Positions 18,279-26,778 of a DNA stretch of 64,000 bases are shown here, piece by piece. This stretch comes from Macrococcoides goetzii (GTDB taxonomy: Bacteria > Bacillota > Bacilli > Staphylococcales > Staphylococcaceae): contig NZ_MJBI02000002.1 of NCBI RefSeq assembly GCF_002742385.2, forward strand, positions 248,001 through 312,000. Direction: 5' to 3'. The stretch's first letter is position 1; every line of letters begins with the position of its first letter. Both the position numbers and the translations under genes were made by a program. The notes below the pieces were generated by a model, which was given only the letters and a program-made list of their open reading frames with translations, did no database searches and was not told the DNA's origin.

Positions 18279-19498
18279 AATTCGCTCACCGCTTCTAATT
18301 TACTCATCATATCCTTATTCATTTGTTCGGTAACGTGACTGTATATTTGTAATGTTGTTTTATGATCTGAATGTCCCACACGTTCCATTATTGCTTTTAA
18401 TGGGATGTTTAATTGTGCTAACTTTGAAATATGAGTATGTCGCATTATATGAGTAGTAATGTGCTTATGTTTTAATGGTGTTTCAGACAATACTTCTTTG
18501 AGTATTTTATTAATGCGTGTGCTATCGTAAGGAGACCCCGAACTATTGCAAAATACAAAACCGGTAGAAACAAATTTATCATTCCATTGATTTTCTTTTT
18601 TATTCTCGATGATGCGGTTTTTCAATATACTGACACTTTGAGAAGTAATTAATATCTTTCGTCGTGATCCCTCGTTTTTAGGTGTTCCCTTAGTACCGAA
18701 ATAATGTTTGCCCTTTTCTTTGATAGGCGTTAATGTTCCGTCGATTTTTATAGTGTTGTTCTCAAAGTCGATGTCCTCATTTTTGAGGGCTAATAATTCC
18801 CCGATACGTAAACCATTTAACACCTGGAACTCAATAATCTGTTTAATAACAGTTAAATTACGTTTAGTTACACCTTTTGTACTTCCAATATGATCATCAA
18901 AAGCTTTATATATAATCTTCAATTCACTATCTTCTAAGTATTTCTTTCTTTCAGCTTCTATTTGTTCGCGTGTTTTTGACTTCTTAGGCACAGCTAACTC
19001 ATTTAAAAATGGTATTTCAGCCATATTGTAGTACTTATATACATACTTTATTGTATTAGTAATATCAGTCTTTAACGCTCTAATATAATCATGACTATAT
19101 CCCGCTTCTACCCATTCAATTAATTGCTCTTGTAACATTGAAAGGGTTAGCTTTTTAATTAATAAATCATCTGGGAAAGCACTTTTAATAGTCTCAATCT
19201 CATACTTTCGATTTTTTAAGGTTGTCGGTTTTGACCCCGATGTATTCTTATAGTATTTAAACCATTCATCTATAGCTTGAGGGAATGTTAGAGTGTGCAA
19301 CTCTTTAACACTATTATCATTTATCTTAGCGTTTATTTTAGCTTGTAGTCGTCTCTCCGCTTCTTTTTGAGAGGGTTTAGTATTCTTATTCATTACAACG
19401 CTTGTACGCTTCCACTTGTCTGTAAGAGGGCATTTATACTTTTCTATGAAGCGGTATTTAGTTATACCGTGTTTATCCTGGAACTCCTCACACCACAT
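18275..19498 (-). CDS. int: Tyrosine recombinase / integrase
   Basis: This 407-residue phage-type integrase has an N-terminal arm-binding domain (~residues 1-60), a SAM-like core-binding domain (~65-160) and a C-terminal catalytic domain. The catalytic residues are visible as R in NGLRIGELLAL, HxxR in HIMRHTHIS and the nucleophile Y in TTLQIYSHV. AAGGAGGTG precedes the ATG. It faces attL and should recombine the 22-bp repeats. It resembles integrases of staphylococcal phages and pathogenicity islands. Confidence 0.93.
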   Translation of the reverse strand: MWCEEFQDKHGITKYRFIEKYKCPLTDKWKRTSVVMNKNTKPSQKEAERRLQAKINAKINDNSVKELHTLTFPQAIDEWFKYYKNTSGSKPTTLKNRKYEIETIKSAFPDDLLIKKLTLSMLQEQLIEWVEAGYSHDYIRALKTDITNTIKYVYKYYNMAEIPFLNELAVPKKSKTREQIEAERKKYLEDSELKIIYKAFDDHIGSTKGVTKRNLTVIKQIIEFQVLNGLRIGELLALKNEDIDFENNTIKIDGTLTPIKEKGKHYFGTKGTPKNEGSRRKILITSQSVSILKNRIIENKKENQWNDKFVSTGFVFCNSSGSPYDSTRINKILKEVLSETPLKHKHITTHIMRHTHISKLAQLNIPLKAIMERVGHSDHKTTLQIYSHVTEQMNKDMMSKLEAVSEF

Positions 19499-19510
19499 AA
19501 CAACACCTCC

Positions 19511-20176
19511 TTAGAATTTAGTGAATACGTTTGAAATAACTTCAATTTGTACATCTTGAACTACATCCTTAATTTCGACATCGAAATTAATGAGATAAGT
19601 TGTATAAAAAGGATATTCAATATTAGCAGAATAATTAATTAAATATGTTTTTATTTCATTAATCATTTTTTTATAGATCATACTTTTAAAACCACTTGAT
19701 AAGTTATTGACCTCAGACGATAACTCGTTTATATTGTCTTGATTTTCATTCATATCCAATGAATAAGAAATGCTTGATGTATGAATAGGGCTAGTTGTAA
19801 TTACTGATTGAGGTAAGTATTTTAATGTACCGTACACATTCTTTGTTCTCCCATCTTTTATAAGCGTAAAGATAATATCTAATTCGAGATTAATATCATC
19901 TGCTATATATGATTCGTTGACAGTTCTACCTATATGTAAAATCTCGGGATCGTGAGAAACCTCTATTTCTATTTCTATCGGTGAATATTCAAAAAAGTCG
20001 CAGGGCGTAATTTTAAGAGTGTTACAAATTTTATTTATAGTATCAAGTCTATACATTTCGCTATCATTTTGTACTGTGTTAGTAATTGTATTTCTTGATA
20101 TTCCTGTTTCTTTAGATAATTGAACTACCTTAATACCTTTTGATTGCATTAATTCCGCTAATCTATTTCTTATCAT
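19511..20176 (-). CDS. XRE-family repressor of the element
   Basis: This protein of about 221 residues has an N-terminal helix-turn-helix (residues ~5-55, with VVQLSKETGISRNTITNTV) and a C-terminal region I do not recognise. It lacks a visible Ser-Lys LexA-like autocleavage pair. The ATG at 20,176, preceded by GGAGGG, is preferred; a longer reading adds about 20 hydrophobic residues upstream of that site. It is transcribed divergently from a Cro-like gene, as in CI/Cro or SaPI Stl/Str switches. Release by a helper-phage protein, as for Stl, is possible but untested. Confidence 0.85.
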   Translation of the reverse strand: MIRNRLAELMQSKGIKVVQLSKETGISRNTITNTVQNDSEMYRLDTINKICNTLKITPCDFFEYSPIEIEIEVSHDPEILHIGRTVNESYIADDINLELDIIFTLIKDGRTKNVYGTLKYLPQSVITTSPIHTSSISYSLDMNENQDNINELSSEVNNLSSGFKSMIYKKMINEIKTYLINYSANIEYPFYTTYLINFDVEIKDVVQDVQIEVISNVFTKF

Positions 20177-20207
20177 TATTATCCCTCCAATTATATTTAC
20201 AACAATA

Positions 20208-20236
20208 ATTATAAATAGATAGCAACAAAAAAGCAA
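20208..20236 (-). promoter_or_regulatory. Leftward promoter of repressor and integrase
   Basis: On the minus strand TTGCTT (20,236-20,231) and TATAAT (20,213-20,208) are separated by exactly 17 bp, 32 bp before the repressor ATG. This is a strong sigma-A promoter. Confidence 0.75.
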
Positions 20237-20243
20237 ACTAAAC

Positions 20244-20331
20244 TTGTCCAGTAACTTAAATAAAAAAATAATTAAAGTGGTTGCTTTTAATTTGCTAATC
20301 GTTTATTATTTAGTTAAATAACCGGACAAGG
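20244..20331. promoter_or_regulatory. Divergent operator region
   Basis: TTGTCC (20,244-20,249) beside the leftward -35 and GGACAA (20,324-20,329) just after the rightward -10 are inverted copies set in longer imperfect arms (TAACTTAAATAA against TTATTTAGTTA). A further TTGTC lies at 20,336. They are placed to let one protein control both promoters. Confidence 0.45.
20281..20309 (+). promoter_or_regulatory. Rightward early promoter of the element
   Basis: TTGCTT (20,281-20,286) and TATTAT (20,304-20,309) are separated by 17 bp. It would drive the Cro-like gene and the replication genes, read in one direction to 27.2 kb. Confidence 0.7.
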
Positions 20332-20370
20332 AAAGTTGTCATCCAAGTTTGGTATATAGGAGGTGTTACT

Positions 20371-20595
20371 ATGACAGTTATTAAACCGAGAACTGAAGCT
20401 ATAAAATTTGAGTTAGTGAAAAATGGTTTAACATTAGCGGAATTTTCTAAAATGATAAATTACAATCGCTCTTATTTGAGTTTGGTTATCAATGGCAAAC
20501 GATCATTAAGTCCAAAAACCGCTTCTGTTATTGCGAAAACATTGGGAAAAGAACTTGAAGAACTATTTGATATTAAACAAAAGGAGGTGAATTAG
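20371..20595 (+). CDS. Cro-like XRE-family DNA-binding protein
   Basis: This 74-residue protein is almost entirely a helix-turn-helix domain, with LTLAEFSKMINYNRSYLSLVI (~residues 18-38) and the typical tail ETASVIAKTLG-like segment. GGAGGTG precedes the ATG. It is the first gene of the rightward operon and is probably the antirepressor-side regulator (Cro/Str type). Confidence 0.8.
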   Translation: MTVIKPRTEAIKFELVKNGLTLAEFSKMINYNRSYLSLVINGKRSLSPKTASVIAKTLGKELEELFDIKQKEVN

Positions 20596-20865
20596 ATGAC
20601 AAAAATAGTCCAGTTACCGACACCAACGCCCGAAATAACGGTGATGAGTGAGAATGAAATTCGAGAATTTAAACCGATTTATGCAAAGCCGAATACTCTT
20701 ATGAAGCTTTATGACCTTTCACGCACATCAGTTTATCGCTTATTAAAACGAGCAAAAGACGAGGGCTTTGAAGATGTAGAAGTGTCGGTATCGCAGTCTA
20801 TGACACTTGTGCATTTAGAGACATTCAACGAGTTTTTAAAATCAATAAATAAAGCACACTTATAA
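20596..20865 (+). CDS. Helix-turn-helix protein, Xis-like
   Basis: This 89-residue protein starts one base after the preceding stop. The segment TLMKLYDLSRTSVYRLLKRAK (~residues 36-56) reads as an excisionase or MerR-type winged helix. The position directly after Cro matches excisionase genes of islands and phages. Excision function is inferred. Confidence 0.6.
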   Translation: MTKIVQLPTPTPEITVMSENEIREFKPIYAKPNTLMKLYDLSRTSVYRLLKRAKDEGFEDVEVSVSQSMTLVHLETFNEFLKSINKAHL

Positions 20866-20884
20866 AACTAGGAGGACAAATAAC

Positions 20885-21283
20885 ATGAGAAACATTCAAC
20901 AGATTGCAAAAGATGTTTTAGAAGCTTCTGAAATTCAATCAGTTGCTACAGACGGAAACAATCCAAATGATTTTGATAAAGCACAATATTTACAAGAGGT
21001 ATTACTTTCGGCTGGTGAGGACTTAGAAGCTATCTCACAACAACAACGAGAAGCAGACGCAACACCGGATTATAAGCCGAATATAAAAGCTATTCTTTAT
21101 GACGTGCATCAATTACTTGAAGATTTAAAGGTATCGGAACATTTCAAAGATGATATACCGAATCAAGTATTTAAAGATTTATCATTCAAAAATTACAATC
21201 GCTTGTACGATATTAAGTTAGGCATTGAAACATGGTTAGCAATGCATGATCTAACAGACCTAGATGAAAGGGGTTATCTATAA
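20885..21283 (+). CDS. Hypothetical early protein
   Basis: This is an acidic 132-residue soluble protein with a helical centre and no motif I recognise. A GGAGGA site precedes the ATG, and the stop overlaps the next start (TAATG). It belongs to the small early genes between the switch and the replication module. Confidence 0.65.
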   Translation: MRNIQQIAKDVLEASEIQSVATDGNNPNDFDKAQYLQEVLLSAGEDLEAISQQQREADATPDYKPNIKAILYDVHQLLEDLKVSEHFKDDIPNQVFKDLSFKNYNRLYDIKLGIETWLAMHDLTDLDERGYL

Positions 21284-21468
21284 TGAAACAATTCACATTT
21301 AAACGCACAGTATTAGCATGGTACAACATCCGTATTGCCGGACAAGATGAGGTTATAGCAACATTACCACTAGATGCAATGAAGAAACTTGTAAACGGCT
21401 TTACTGGTAACGCTTCTATCGGTTGTTTTGAAGCGGATATTAGAGACTTGCGAGGTTTATTAAGGTGA
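21283..21468 (+). CDS. Small hypothetical early protein
   Basis: This 61-residue protein starts on the stop of the preceding gene and ends overlapping the next. It is soluble and mixed alpha/beta in appearance with no recognised motif. The tight overlaps on both sides support a real gene. Confidence 0.6.
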   Translation: MKQFTFKRTVLAWYNIRIAGQDEVIATLPLDAMKKLVNGFTGNASIGCFEADIRDLRGLLR

Positions 21469-21692
21469 AGATATTTGGAGAAGTTGCACCTAACATTCAT
21501 CTAGCTATGTCAGATAAATCATTGTTATTCCACGCAACTACAAAAGAAGCAGAAGCAGAATTACAACTTAATTTTGAGTTGTATCAAGATGTGCTTAATA
21601 GGTTAGGCAGAATTATGAGGTCAGAAATTAGAATGGCACAACTAAGAATCGAAAACCTCAAGATGATTAAAGAACATAAAAAAGAGGTGTGA
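21465..21692 (+). CDS. Small hypothetical early protein
   Basis: This 75-residue protein has a GTG start overlapping the preceding gene by 4 bp. The C-terminal half (~residues 28-75) is a long charged helix likely to form a coiled coil. Function unknown. Confidence 0.55.
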   Translation: MKIFGEVAPNIHLAMSDKSLLFHATTKEAEAELQLNFELYQDVLNRLGRIMRSEIRMAQLRIENLKMIKEHKKEV

Positions 21693-21694
21693 GT

Positions 21695-21928
21695 ATGAGA
21701 AATATCAAGCTATATGATCGTGCAGATGTAGAAAATGAAATCAAGTTGAATGAGTACAGACCTGGTATTTTAACAGTTGTATTCACTACTCAACGTGCAA
21801 CAGACTACTATAAGTCAAATGTTGAAGCAGTGCATAGAAACTTAAGACGTTTCATTGATAGCGGTCAATATTTCGCTTTGGTATTTAGACATAAAAAGAG
21901 CCATTACCTCAGCGACCAAACTAAGTAA
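21695..21928 (+). CDS. Small hypothetical early protein
   Basis: This protein has about 77 residues. I chose the ATG at 21,695, which has AGAGGTG before it; an in-frame GTG lies 6 bp upstream. It is basic, with a FRHKKSHYLSDQTK tail. Function unknown. It is the last gene before a short non-coding gap with a hairpin. Confidence 0.55.
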   Translation: MRNIKLYDRADVENEIKLNEYRPGILTVVFTTQRATDYYKSNVEAVHRNLRRFIDSGQYFALVFRHKKSHYLSDQTK

Positions 21929-21989
21929 TGGCAAAGCATAAACCAAAATATGCATATAAAAATTATATCATATATCAATTAAATAATTA

Positions 21990-22008
21990 AGGGGTGTCTA
22001 ACACCCCT
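21990..22008. terminator. Hairpin in the gap before the replication initiator
   Basis: AGGGGTGT and ACACCCCT form a perfect 8-bp stem around CTA. The plus strand lacks a T-run; the minus strand has a weak one. It could be an attenuator, a protein site or a partial terminator separating early control genes from replication genes. Confidence 0.4.
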
Positions 22009-22094
22009 CAACCTATAAAACGATGTTCGTAAGACACAGACAGATGGATATGTTTATAGAACATTACGAAAGGATGAGTGGGCGGTGTGACATA

Positions 22095-22859
22095 ATGACA
22101 AACGATGATAAAAAGTTACCACAAGAACAGCGTTATGGTGTTGTATTTCAATCAGTTATGAGAAATCCTGATTTAGACATAGAAGCAAAAGGTTTGTACG
22201 CTTATTTAAGCTCTTTTGCAGGTAAAAGTAATACCGCATTTCCAAGCGTTGACCTAATATGTCATGAATTAAATATTAGTGATAAAAGATTTAAGAAATA
22301 CAGGAAACAACTTGAAGAAATGCAACTGATTGAAGTCAAGAGAAATAGAAAAGATAAAGGTTTTAGTAATAACATTTATACATTAAAACATGGTATCGTA
22401 TCGGGTCAAAACGTACCGGTACAAAACTACCCGATAACAAATGTTAATGATGCTAATTCCGTATCGGGTCATTTTGTCACGGGACAAATCGTAACGGGAC
22501 AAAATGACCCCCCTAAAAATAACAGTCTTAAAAATAACAGTATTAATATAAAAGATATTGTCGAGTATCTTAATTTTAAGACTAATAAATCATTTAAAGA
22601 TACATCTAAAAAAACACAAAGATATATTATTTCAAGACTTAATGAGGGGTTTACATTAGATGATTTTAAGACAGTAATTGATAACAAAACTATGGAATGG
22701 TTGAACGATGAAAAGATGAATCAATACTTAAGACCCGAAACATTGTTTGGAACAAAGTTTGAATCATATTTAAATGCTAAACCAATTAATAAATCTTTTA
22801 ATTCATCTGTAGATGTGAATGATGTTGATATTGATGACATGCTTAATCAACTCGATTAG
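22095..22859 (+). CDS. Phage-type replication initiator with internal origin
   Basis: This protein of about 254 residues has an N-terminal winged helix (~residues 5-95, with GLYAYLSSFAGKSNTAFPSV and a long wing helix) and a linker holding VTGQ/VSGQ-type repeats (~103-145). The C-terminal domain resembles the 'conserved phage C-terminal' family (with YLRPETLFGTKFESYLNA). The linker repeats are the translation of DNA iterons. I prefer the ATG at 22,095 with GGCGGTG before it; an in-frame ATG at 22,023 has no ribosome site. It should bind the iterons and recruit helicase through the next two genes. Confidence 0.82.
   Translation: MTNDDKKLPQEQRYGVVFQSVMRNPDLDIEAKGLYAYLSSFAGKSNTAFPSVDLICHELNISDKRFKKYRKQLEEMQLIEVKRNRKDKGFSNNIYTLKHGIVSGQNVPVQNYPITNVNDANSVSGHFVTGQIVTGQNDPPKNNSLKNNSINIKDIVEYLNFKTNKSFKDTSKKTQRYIISRLNEGFTLDDFKTVIDNKTMEWLNDEKMNQYLRPETLFGTKFESYLNAKPINKSFNSSVDVNDVDIDDMLNQLD
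22402..22541. other. Putative replication origin inside the initiator gene
   Basis: Five iterons of consensus CGGGWCAAAA start at 22,402, 22,417, 22,465, 22,480 and 22,495, spaced by exactly 15 bp within each group. They are followed by CCCCCCTAAAAAT and by two copies of TAAAAATAACAGT (22,514 and 22,529, again 15 bp apart) in AT-rich DNA that could unwind. An origin in the linker of the initiator gene is known in lambda-like and other phages. Confidence 0.75.
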
Positions 22860-22868
22860 GAGGACAAT

Positions 22869-23210
22869 ATGTTAAAAGAAGAACGTAATCAGATCATAAA
22901 GAAAGTTAAAGACCTTTATCCGAACATGAAACTGAATGAAACAATCATTAAGGTTTGGGCAAAGGAACTTGATAAGGCTGATTATGTTAAGACTGATATG
23001 AAGTTAGAGGCATACTATCGAAGTAGCAGGTATGCCCCCCACATATCAGACATAGCAGTCTATCAAGAAATTAACCCCGCACAATTAGAATACGAAGAAC
23101 TTGAAAGAGAAAGAGAACGGAACAAAGTTGAGTATGACCCGATTAAACGACAGCAATCATTTGATAAGCTGAATCAGTTTAAGGAGGTATTACAAAATGA
23201 ACTACAGTGA
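22869..23210 (+). CDS. Probable helicase loader
   Basis: This 113-residue protein lies between the initiator and the DnaB-like helicase and overlaps the helicase gene by 14 bp. The N-terminal helices and WAKELDKADY segment recall small phage helicase loaders of the G39P type. The C-terminal third is highly charged (EELERERERNK). Assignment is mainly by position. Confidence 0.5.
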   Translation: MLKEERNQIIKKVKDLYPNMKLNETIIKVWAKELDKADYVKTDMKLEAYYRSSRYAPHISDIAVYQEINPAQLEYEELERERERNKVEYDPIKRQQSFDKLNQFKEVLQNELQ

Positions 23211-24444
23211 CAACATGGAACATTTAGTAATAGGCTCTTTAATCAGATACCCCGAATTAATAACGGAACTTGAATTAAAGTCTGATATGTTTACAGACCC
23301 TTATGCAATCAACTTTATTAAACATATTGAACTAACTGACAAATTAGACTTACACGAGATATACGCTAAATCAATGAAGCATGAAGCTGACTTTGTACCT
23401 AGCGAACTAATAAAACAGTTAAGAAAAGATGACTTAATAAAGAAAACTTTTTTTAAACAGTATCAAATTGAAGTATTGGAACTTTATAAAGCAAGAATGA
23501 TGTCAAAAGCAACTTCATTAGTTGCAGGTGATCCAACAAGACAAAACGTAAACAGCTTAAAAGAGACGATACAGGAACTTGATACCTTACAGATTAGTAA
23601 AAAGGATAACAAACTATTAGCACTTAATCAGATAACTAGAGAACTTAATTTTGAAGTTGAACCTCAATTATTCAAGACAGGTTATAAACAACTCGATAAC
23701 GTAATAGGGGGCTTTGAGCCTGGTCAACTGATTATATTAGCAGGGAGACCCTCAACCGGCAAGACTGCCTTTGCGTTAAATTTAGCCTTACAACTTGAAC
23801 AAAAAGGAAACAATATCACTTTATTCTCTTTAGAAACCACAACAAAGAAAATCATACAAAGATTTGTATCATCAATGGCACGAGTAAAACTGAATAGATT
23901 TAAAGACCCTCATTCTATTTCTGATGATGAAAGGTTAAAGCTTACTGAAGCAATGACCCGCTTCAAAGATATGAACATTACTATCAATGCTGACGAAGTG
24001 GCAACGCCATTAACTATAAGCAGGACAGCAAGTAAGATGTCACAAGAATCAGATAGAAATGTAATCATCATAGACTATTTAACCTTGATGAAATCAAATG
24101 GAACATTTAGAGATAGACGTTTAGAGGTTGAAGATATATCACGAAAGCTAAAGATAATCGCTAAACAGTTTAATTGTGTCGTAATAGCTTTATCGCAATT
24201 AAGTAGGGGTGTAGAATCTCGAAACGATAAAAGACCAATGATGAGCGACTTGAGGGAAGCGGGAGGCATAGAGCAAGACGCTGATATGATATTTCTTTTA
24301 TATCGTGATGATTATTACAATAAAGCCACTGAATACGATCCAATAGGTAAATCACAAGTAGAGTGCATTATCGCTAAAAGTAAAGACACCGAAATAGGTA
24401 CAGTGTTATTTGAGTTTTATAAGCCTATACAGAGGTTTTATTAG
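23197..24444 (+). CDS. DnaB-like replicative helicase
   Basis: This 415-residue protein has an N-terminal DnaB-type helical domain (~residues 1-100) and a C-terminal RecA-like ATPase domain. Walker A is GRPSTGKT (~183-190) and Walker B is NVIIIDYLTLM (~288-298), followed by the DnaB-type ALSQLSRGVESR and DLREAGGIEQDAD segments. It should unwind DNA at the element's origin. With its own initiator and loader, the element can probably replicate its DNA when active. Confidence 0.9.
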   Translation: MNYSDNMEHLVIGSLIRYPELITELELKSDMFTDPYAINFIKHIELTDKLDLHEIYAKSMKHEADFVPSELIKQLRKDDLIKKTFFKQYQIEVLELYKARMMSKATSLVAGDPTRQNVNSLKETIQELDTLQISKKDNKLLALNQITRELNFEVEPQLFKTGYKQLDNVIGGFEPGQLIILAGRPSTGKTAFALNLALQLEQKGNNITLFSLETTTKKIIQRFVSSMARVKLNRFKDPHSISDDERLKLTEAMTRFKDMNITINADEVATPLTISRTASKMSQESDRNVIIIDYLTLMKSNGTFRDRRLEVEDISRKLKIIAKQFNCVVIALSQLSRGVESRNDKRPMMSDLREAGGIEQDADMIFLLYRDDYYNKATEYDPIGKSQVECIIAKSKDTEIGTVLFEFYKPIQRFY

Positions 24445-24635
24445 TGGATGGTAGTTTTATAGTGGACGACCTATTAATCGTTCTAAGACAGCTTTATTTA
24501 AGCGAAAACGATATAGAAATTAAAAATGTTTGGTTACATTACGGTATGAAGTTAAAAAAGAATATTGAAGCAGGTAAGATATTCCCACTCGATGAAGTAG
24601 ATGACAAATTTATGAGTGAGTTTTTCAATACTTGA
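24444..24635 (+). CDS. Small hypothetical protein
   Basis: This 63-residue protein has a GTG start sharing one base with the helicase stop. It is soluble and helical with acidic patches. No motif recognised. The stop-start overlap supports translation. Confidence 0.5.
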   Translation: MDGSFIVDDLLIVLRQLYLSENDIEIKNVWLHYGMKLKKNIEAGKIFPLDEVDDKFMSEFFNT

Positions 24636-24669
24636 ATTACTCACTCTAAATTATAGAAAGGAGATAGCA

Positions 24670-25035
24670 ATGAAACAGTATAAGGACAAAGACGGTAATG
24701 TTGTAGGTATAAAGTTTACACAGCCCCACGCTGACATTGTAAACGTGATTTTTAACAGTAAGCAAGATGTTATTTCATCAAGTGAGATACTTGAACAGCT
24801 AGGCAAAGACAAATCATATCACAGGACATTACAACAACTTATATCCGAGTTAGTGACGTTCTACAGATTGCCGATAGGCTCAACAAGTGTAGGCGGTAAA
24901 ATGGGCTACTTTTATTGCCGAAATAAACAACAGTTTAGGATTGCTAAACGATCTATTAAGTCAAGAATAGATGTATTACAAACACGCTATGAATCGTTAG
25001 AAGAAGCGGAAAAACATATTAAAGAACTGGCATAA
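24670..25035 (+). CDS. Hypothetical protein with winged-helix-like region
   Basis: This protein has about 121 residues. The ATG at 24,670 with AAAGGAGAT before it is chosen over an in-frame ATG 54 bp upstream. The segment ISSSEILEQLGKDKSYHRTLQQLISELV (~residues 34-62) looks like a winged helix. The basic C-terminus with RSIKSRIDVLQTRYESLEEAEKH is a probable coiled coil. It may bind DNA; role unknown. Confidence 0.6.
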   Translation: MKQYKDKDGNVVGIKFTQPHADIVNVIFNSKQDVISSSEILEQLGKDKSYHRTLQQLISELVTFYRLPIGSTSVGGKMGYFYCRNKQQFRIAKRSIKSRIDVLQTRYESLEEAEKHIKELA

Positions 25036-25063
25036 ACCAATACGTAGACCAAAGGAGATAACA

Positions 25064-25252
25064 ATGACCTATATCAAACGTATTAACGGGCGTGACTATT
25101 TAGAAAACGCTGACGGTTATCTCATTGATGTAACCAACGCACCACCCGAACAAGTAGCAAGTCTAAGAAAAGCAATGATAAACGGACAAAGTAAAGTAAC
25201 TGTAGATGATTTAAAACCACAAATAATACAAAACAAAAAAGGGAGATATTAA
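25064..25252 (+). CDS. Small hypothetical protein
   Basis: This 62-residue soluble protein is preceded by AAAGGAGAT. No known motif. It lies two bases from the next gene in the same operon. Confidence 0.5.
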   Translation: MTYIKRINGRDYLENADGYLIDVTNAPPEQVASLRKAMINGQSKVTVDDLKPQIIQNKKGRY

Positions 25253-25254
25253 AA

Positions 25255-25974
25255 ATGACAAACGAATTAAACAATATTGTAAACGAAGTAGGAATTATAG
25301 ACGAGCCGATTAACGATGTTTTATTACATTTGAACAACATTCAACCAATGTCAAAAGCAGAAACATTCACACAGACCGTTAAAGAACGTGCTGAAGCATT
25401 CAAAAATGAGTATAAGGACACATACACACCTCAAGCATTAAAAGAAGGCATACAAGCCATTTATGACGAAGAAAAGGCAAAGGTAGAGCAATCTATCCAA
25501 AGTGAAAATGAATCATTCCAGGCTAAACGTATTAAAGCGATTGAACGTGCTAAACAACAGATTGCACATTCCGACGATTTAGATAGCAGTGAAATAAGCA
25601 AACGTGTATATCATACTCAAACTTTGCAAAGTGATTTATCTCTAGAATTAATGAATGCAGATACAGGATCATCAATCAGTGCTATCTTGAGTGAGAAAAT
25701 GGAACTAGCATCGAGAGATAAAATGAAAGCAATAGCCTTATTATCAAGCTTACACTTATTTGCTAATAAAATTGATGGATTACACGATCAAGAAAGAGCC
25801 TATCTATTAACAAAACTAAAAATGAATAAAGATGAATTAAATAAAATGATATATGGTAATAAGCACGAAGCATATAGACAAGTTATTGAACACTTAGAAA
25901 AGATGGACACTAATATTTATACAGCTGATAAATTATCAATCAATATGAATTCAAACATTGAAAGGTATTTATAA
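25255..25974 (+). CDS. Hypothetical coiled-coil protein
   Basis: This 239-residue protein is rich in Glu, Lys, Gln and Ala, with long predicted helices, especially ~residues 30-105 and 150-215. GGGAGAT precedes the ATG. The pattern resembles phage scaffold-like or recombination accessory proteins only in composition. Function unknown. Confidence 0.6.
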   Translation: MTNELNNIVNEVGIIDEPINDVLLHLNNIQPMSKAETFTQTVKERAEAFKNEYKDTYTPQALKEGIQAIYDEEKAKVEQSIQSENESFQAKRIKAIERAKQQIAHSDDLDSSEISKRVYHTQTLQSDLSLELMNADTGSSISAILSEKMELASRDKMKAIALLSSLHLFANKIDGLHDQERAYLLTKLKMNKDELNKMIYGNKHEAYRQVIEHLEKMDTNIYTADKLSINMNSNIERYL

Positions 25975-25986
25975 GGGGGAACTATT

Positions 25987-26289
25987 ATGTTTAACAGAAA
26001 ATATACACAAGAACAACTAAACCAGGAACGTGAATATGTAACCGAGTTATTAAGTGCTAAAGGTGTACGAGAAGCCGAAAATTATTATGTCCGACACATT
26101 AATGATGTGAACATGAACAAAGGTATCAATAATTTGCCACAAGACGCACGTCTCACAGACGAGAAAGGTAAAGTAATATTAGAAGTCATCGAGAACTATA
26201 AAGAGGCGGTACAGGACAAAGAAAGCACATTTAAAGAGTATGTAACCAATCGTAAAAAGTTTTTAAAGTGGTTAGAACAAAATAAGTAA
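25987..26289 (+). CDS. Hypothetical protein
   Basis: This 100-residue charged, helical protein has AAGGGGGG before the ATG, a strong ribosome site. No recognised domain. Confidence 0.55.
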   Translation: MFNRKYTQEQLNQEREYVTELLSAKGVREAENYYVRHINDVNMNKGINNLPQDARLTDEKGKVILEVIENYKEAVQDKESTFKEYVTNRKKFLKWLEQNK

Positions 26290-26350
26290 TTGTAATGGCA
26301 GGGTGTGACAATGATGTCATACCCTATCTTGATATTAAGGGAGGGTGTGT

Positions 26351-26770
26351 ATGAAGCTTAAACGTGTTAAAAGTGTGTTTGTATATAGAGATACAAAGAG
26401 ACTTGTCGAACACGATATATTAACAAAATTTAATCCCGTATACATAAATAAGACAATAAAAGTATTATCCCAACAAATAAATGACATGTATCATCTATCA
26501 ACCTCGCATACTGAAACGGGGGATATAGGATTGCGTTCTGTAAGCGTGAGTGTTGATGAATTAGTGATATGGATAGTTGAACAAAAGAACGCACTGGAAC
26601 GTTATAAAACTAGATCTGAAATCTATATGAAAATACTTCAAAGGGTTATAGCTAGATACCCCCTTAATGAACAGCAATGTATAAAGAAATATCTTGCGAC
26701 TAATGGAGTTATATATCATGGATTTAAATTAAAAACATTAATTAAAGATTTAGAGAAAGAAATTAATTAG
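26351..26770 (+). CDS. Hypothetical early protein
   Basis: This protein has about 139 residues; the ATG at 26,351 follows AGGGAGGGTG. It is basic and helical, with a central VDELVIWIVEQKNALERYKTR segment. It resembles in layout the small proteins that precede late regulators in staphylococcal phages. It ends 8 bp before the sigma-like gene. Confidence 0.55.
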   Translation: MKLKRVKSVFVYRDTKRLVEHDILTKFNPVYINKTIKVLSQQINDMYHLSTSHTETGDIGLRSVSVSVDELVIWIVEQKNALERYKTRSEIYMKILQRVIARYPLNEQQCIKKYLATNGVIYHGFKLKTLIKDLEKEIN

Positions 26771-26778
26771 GTGTATTT

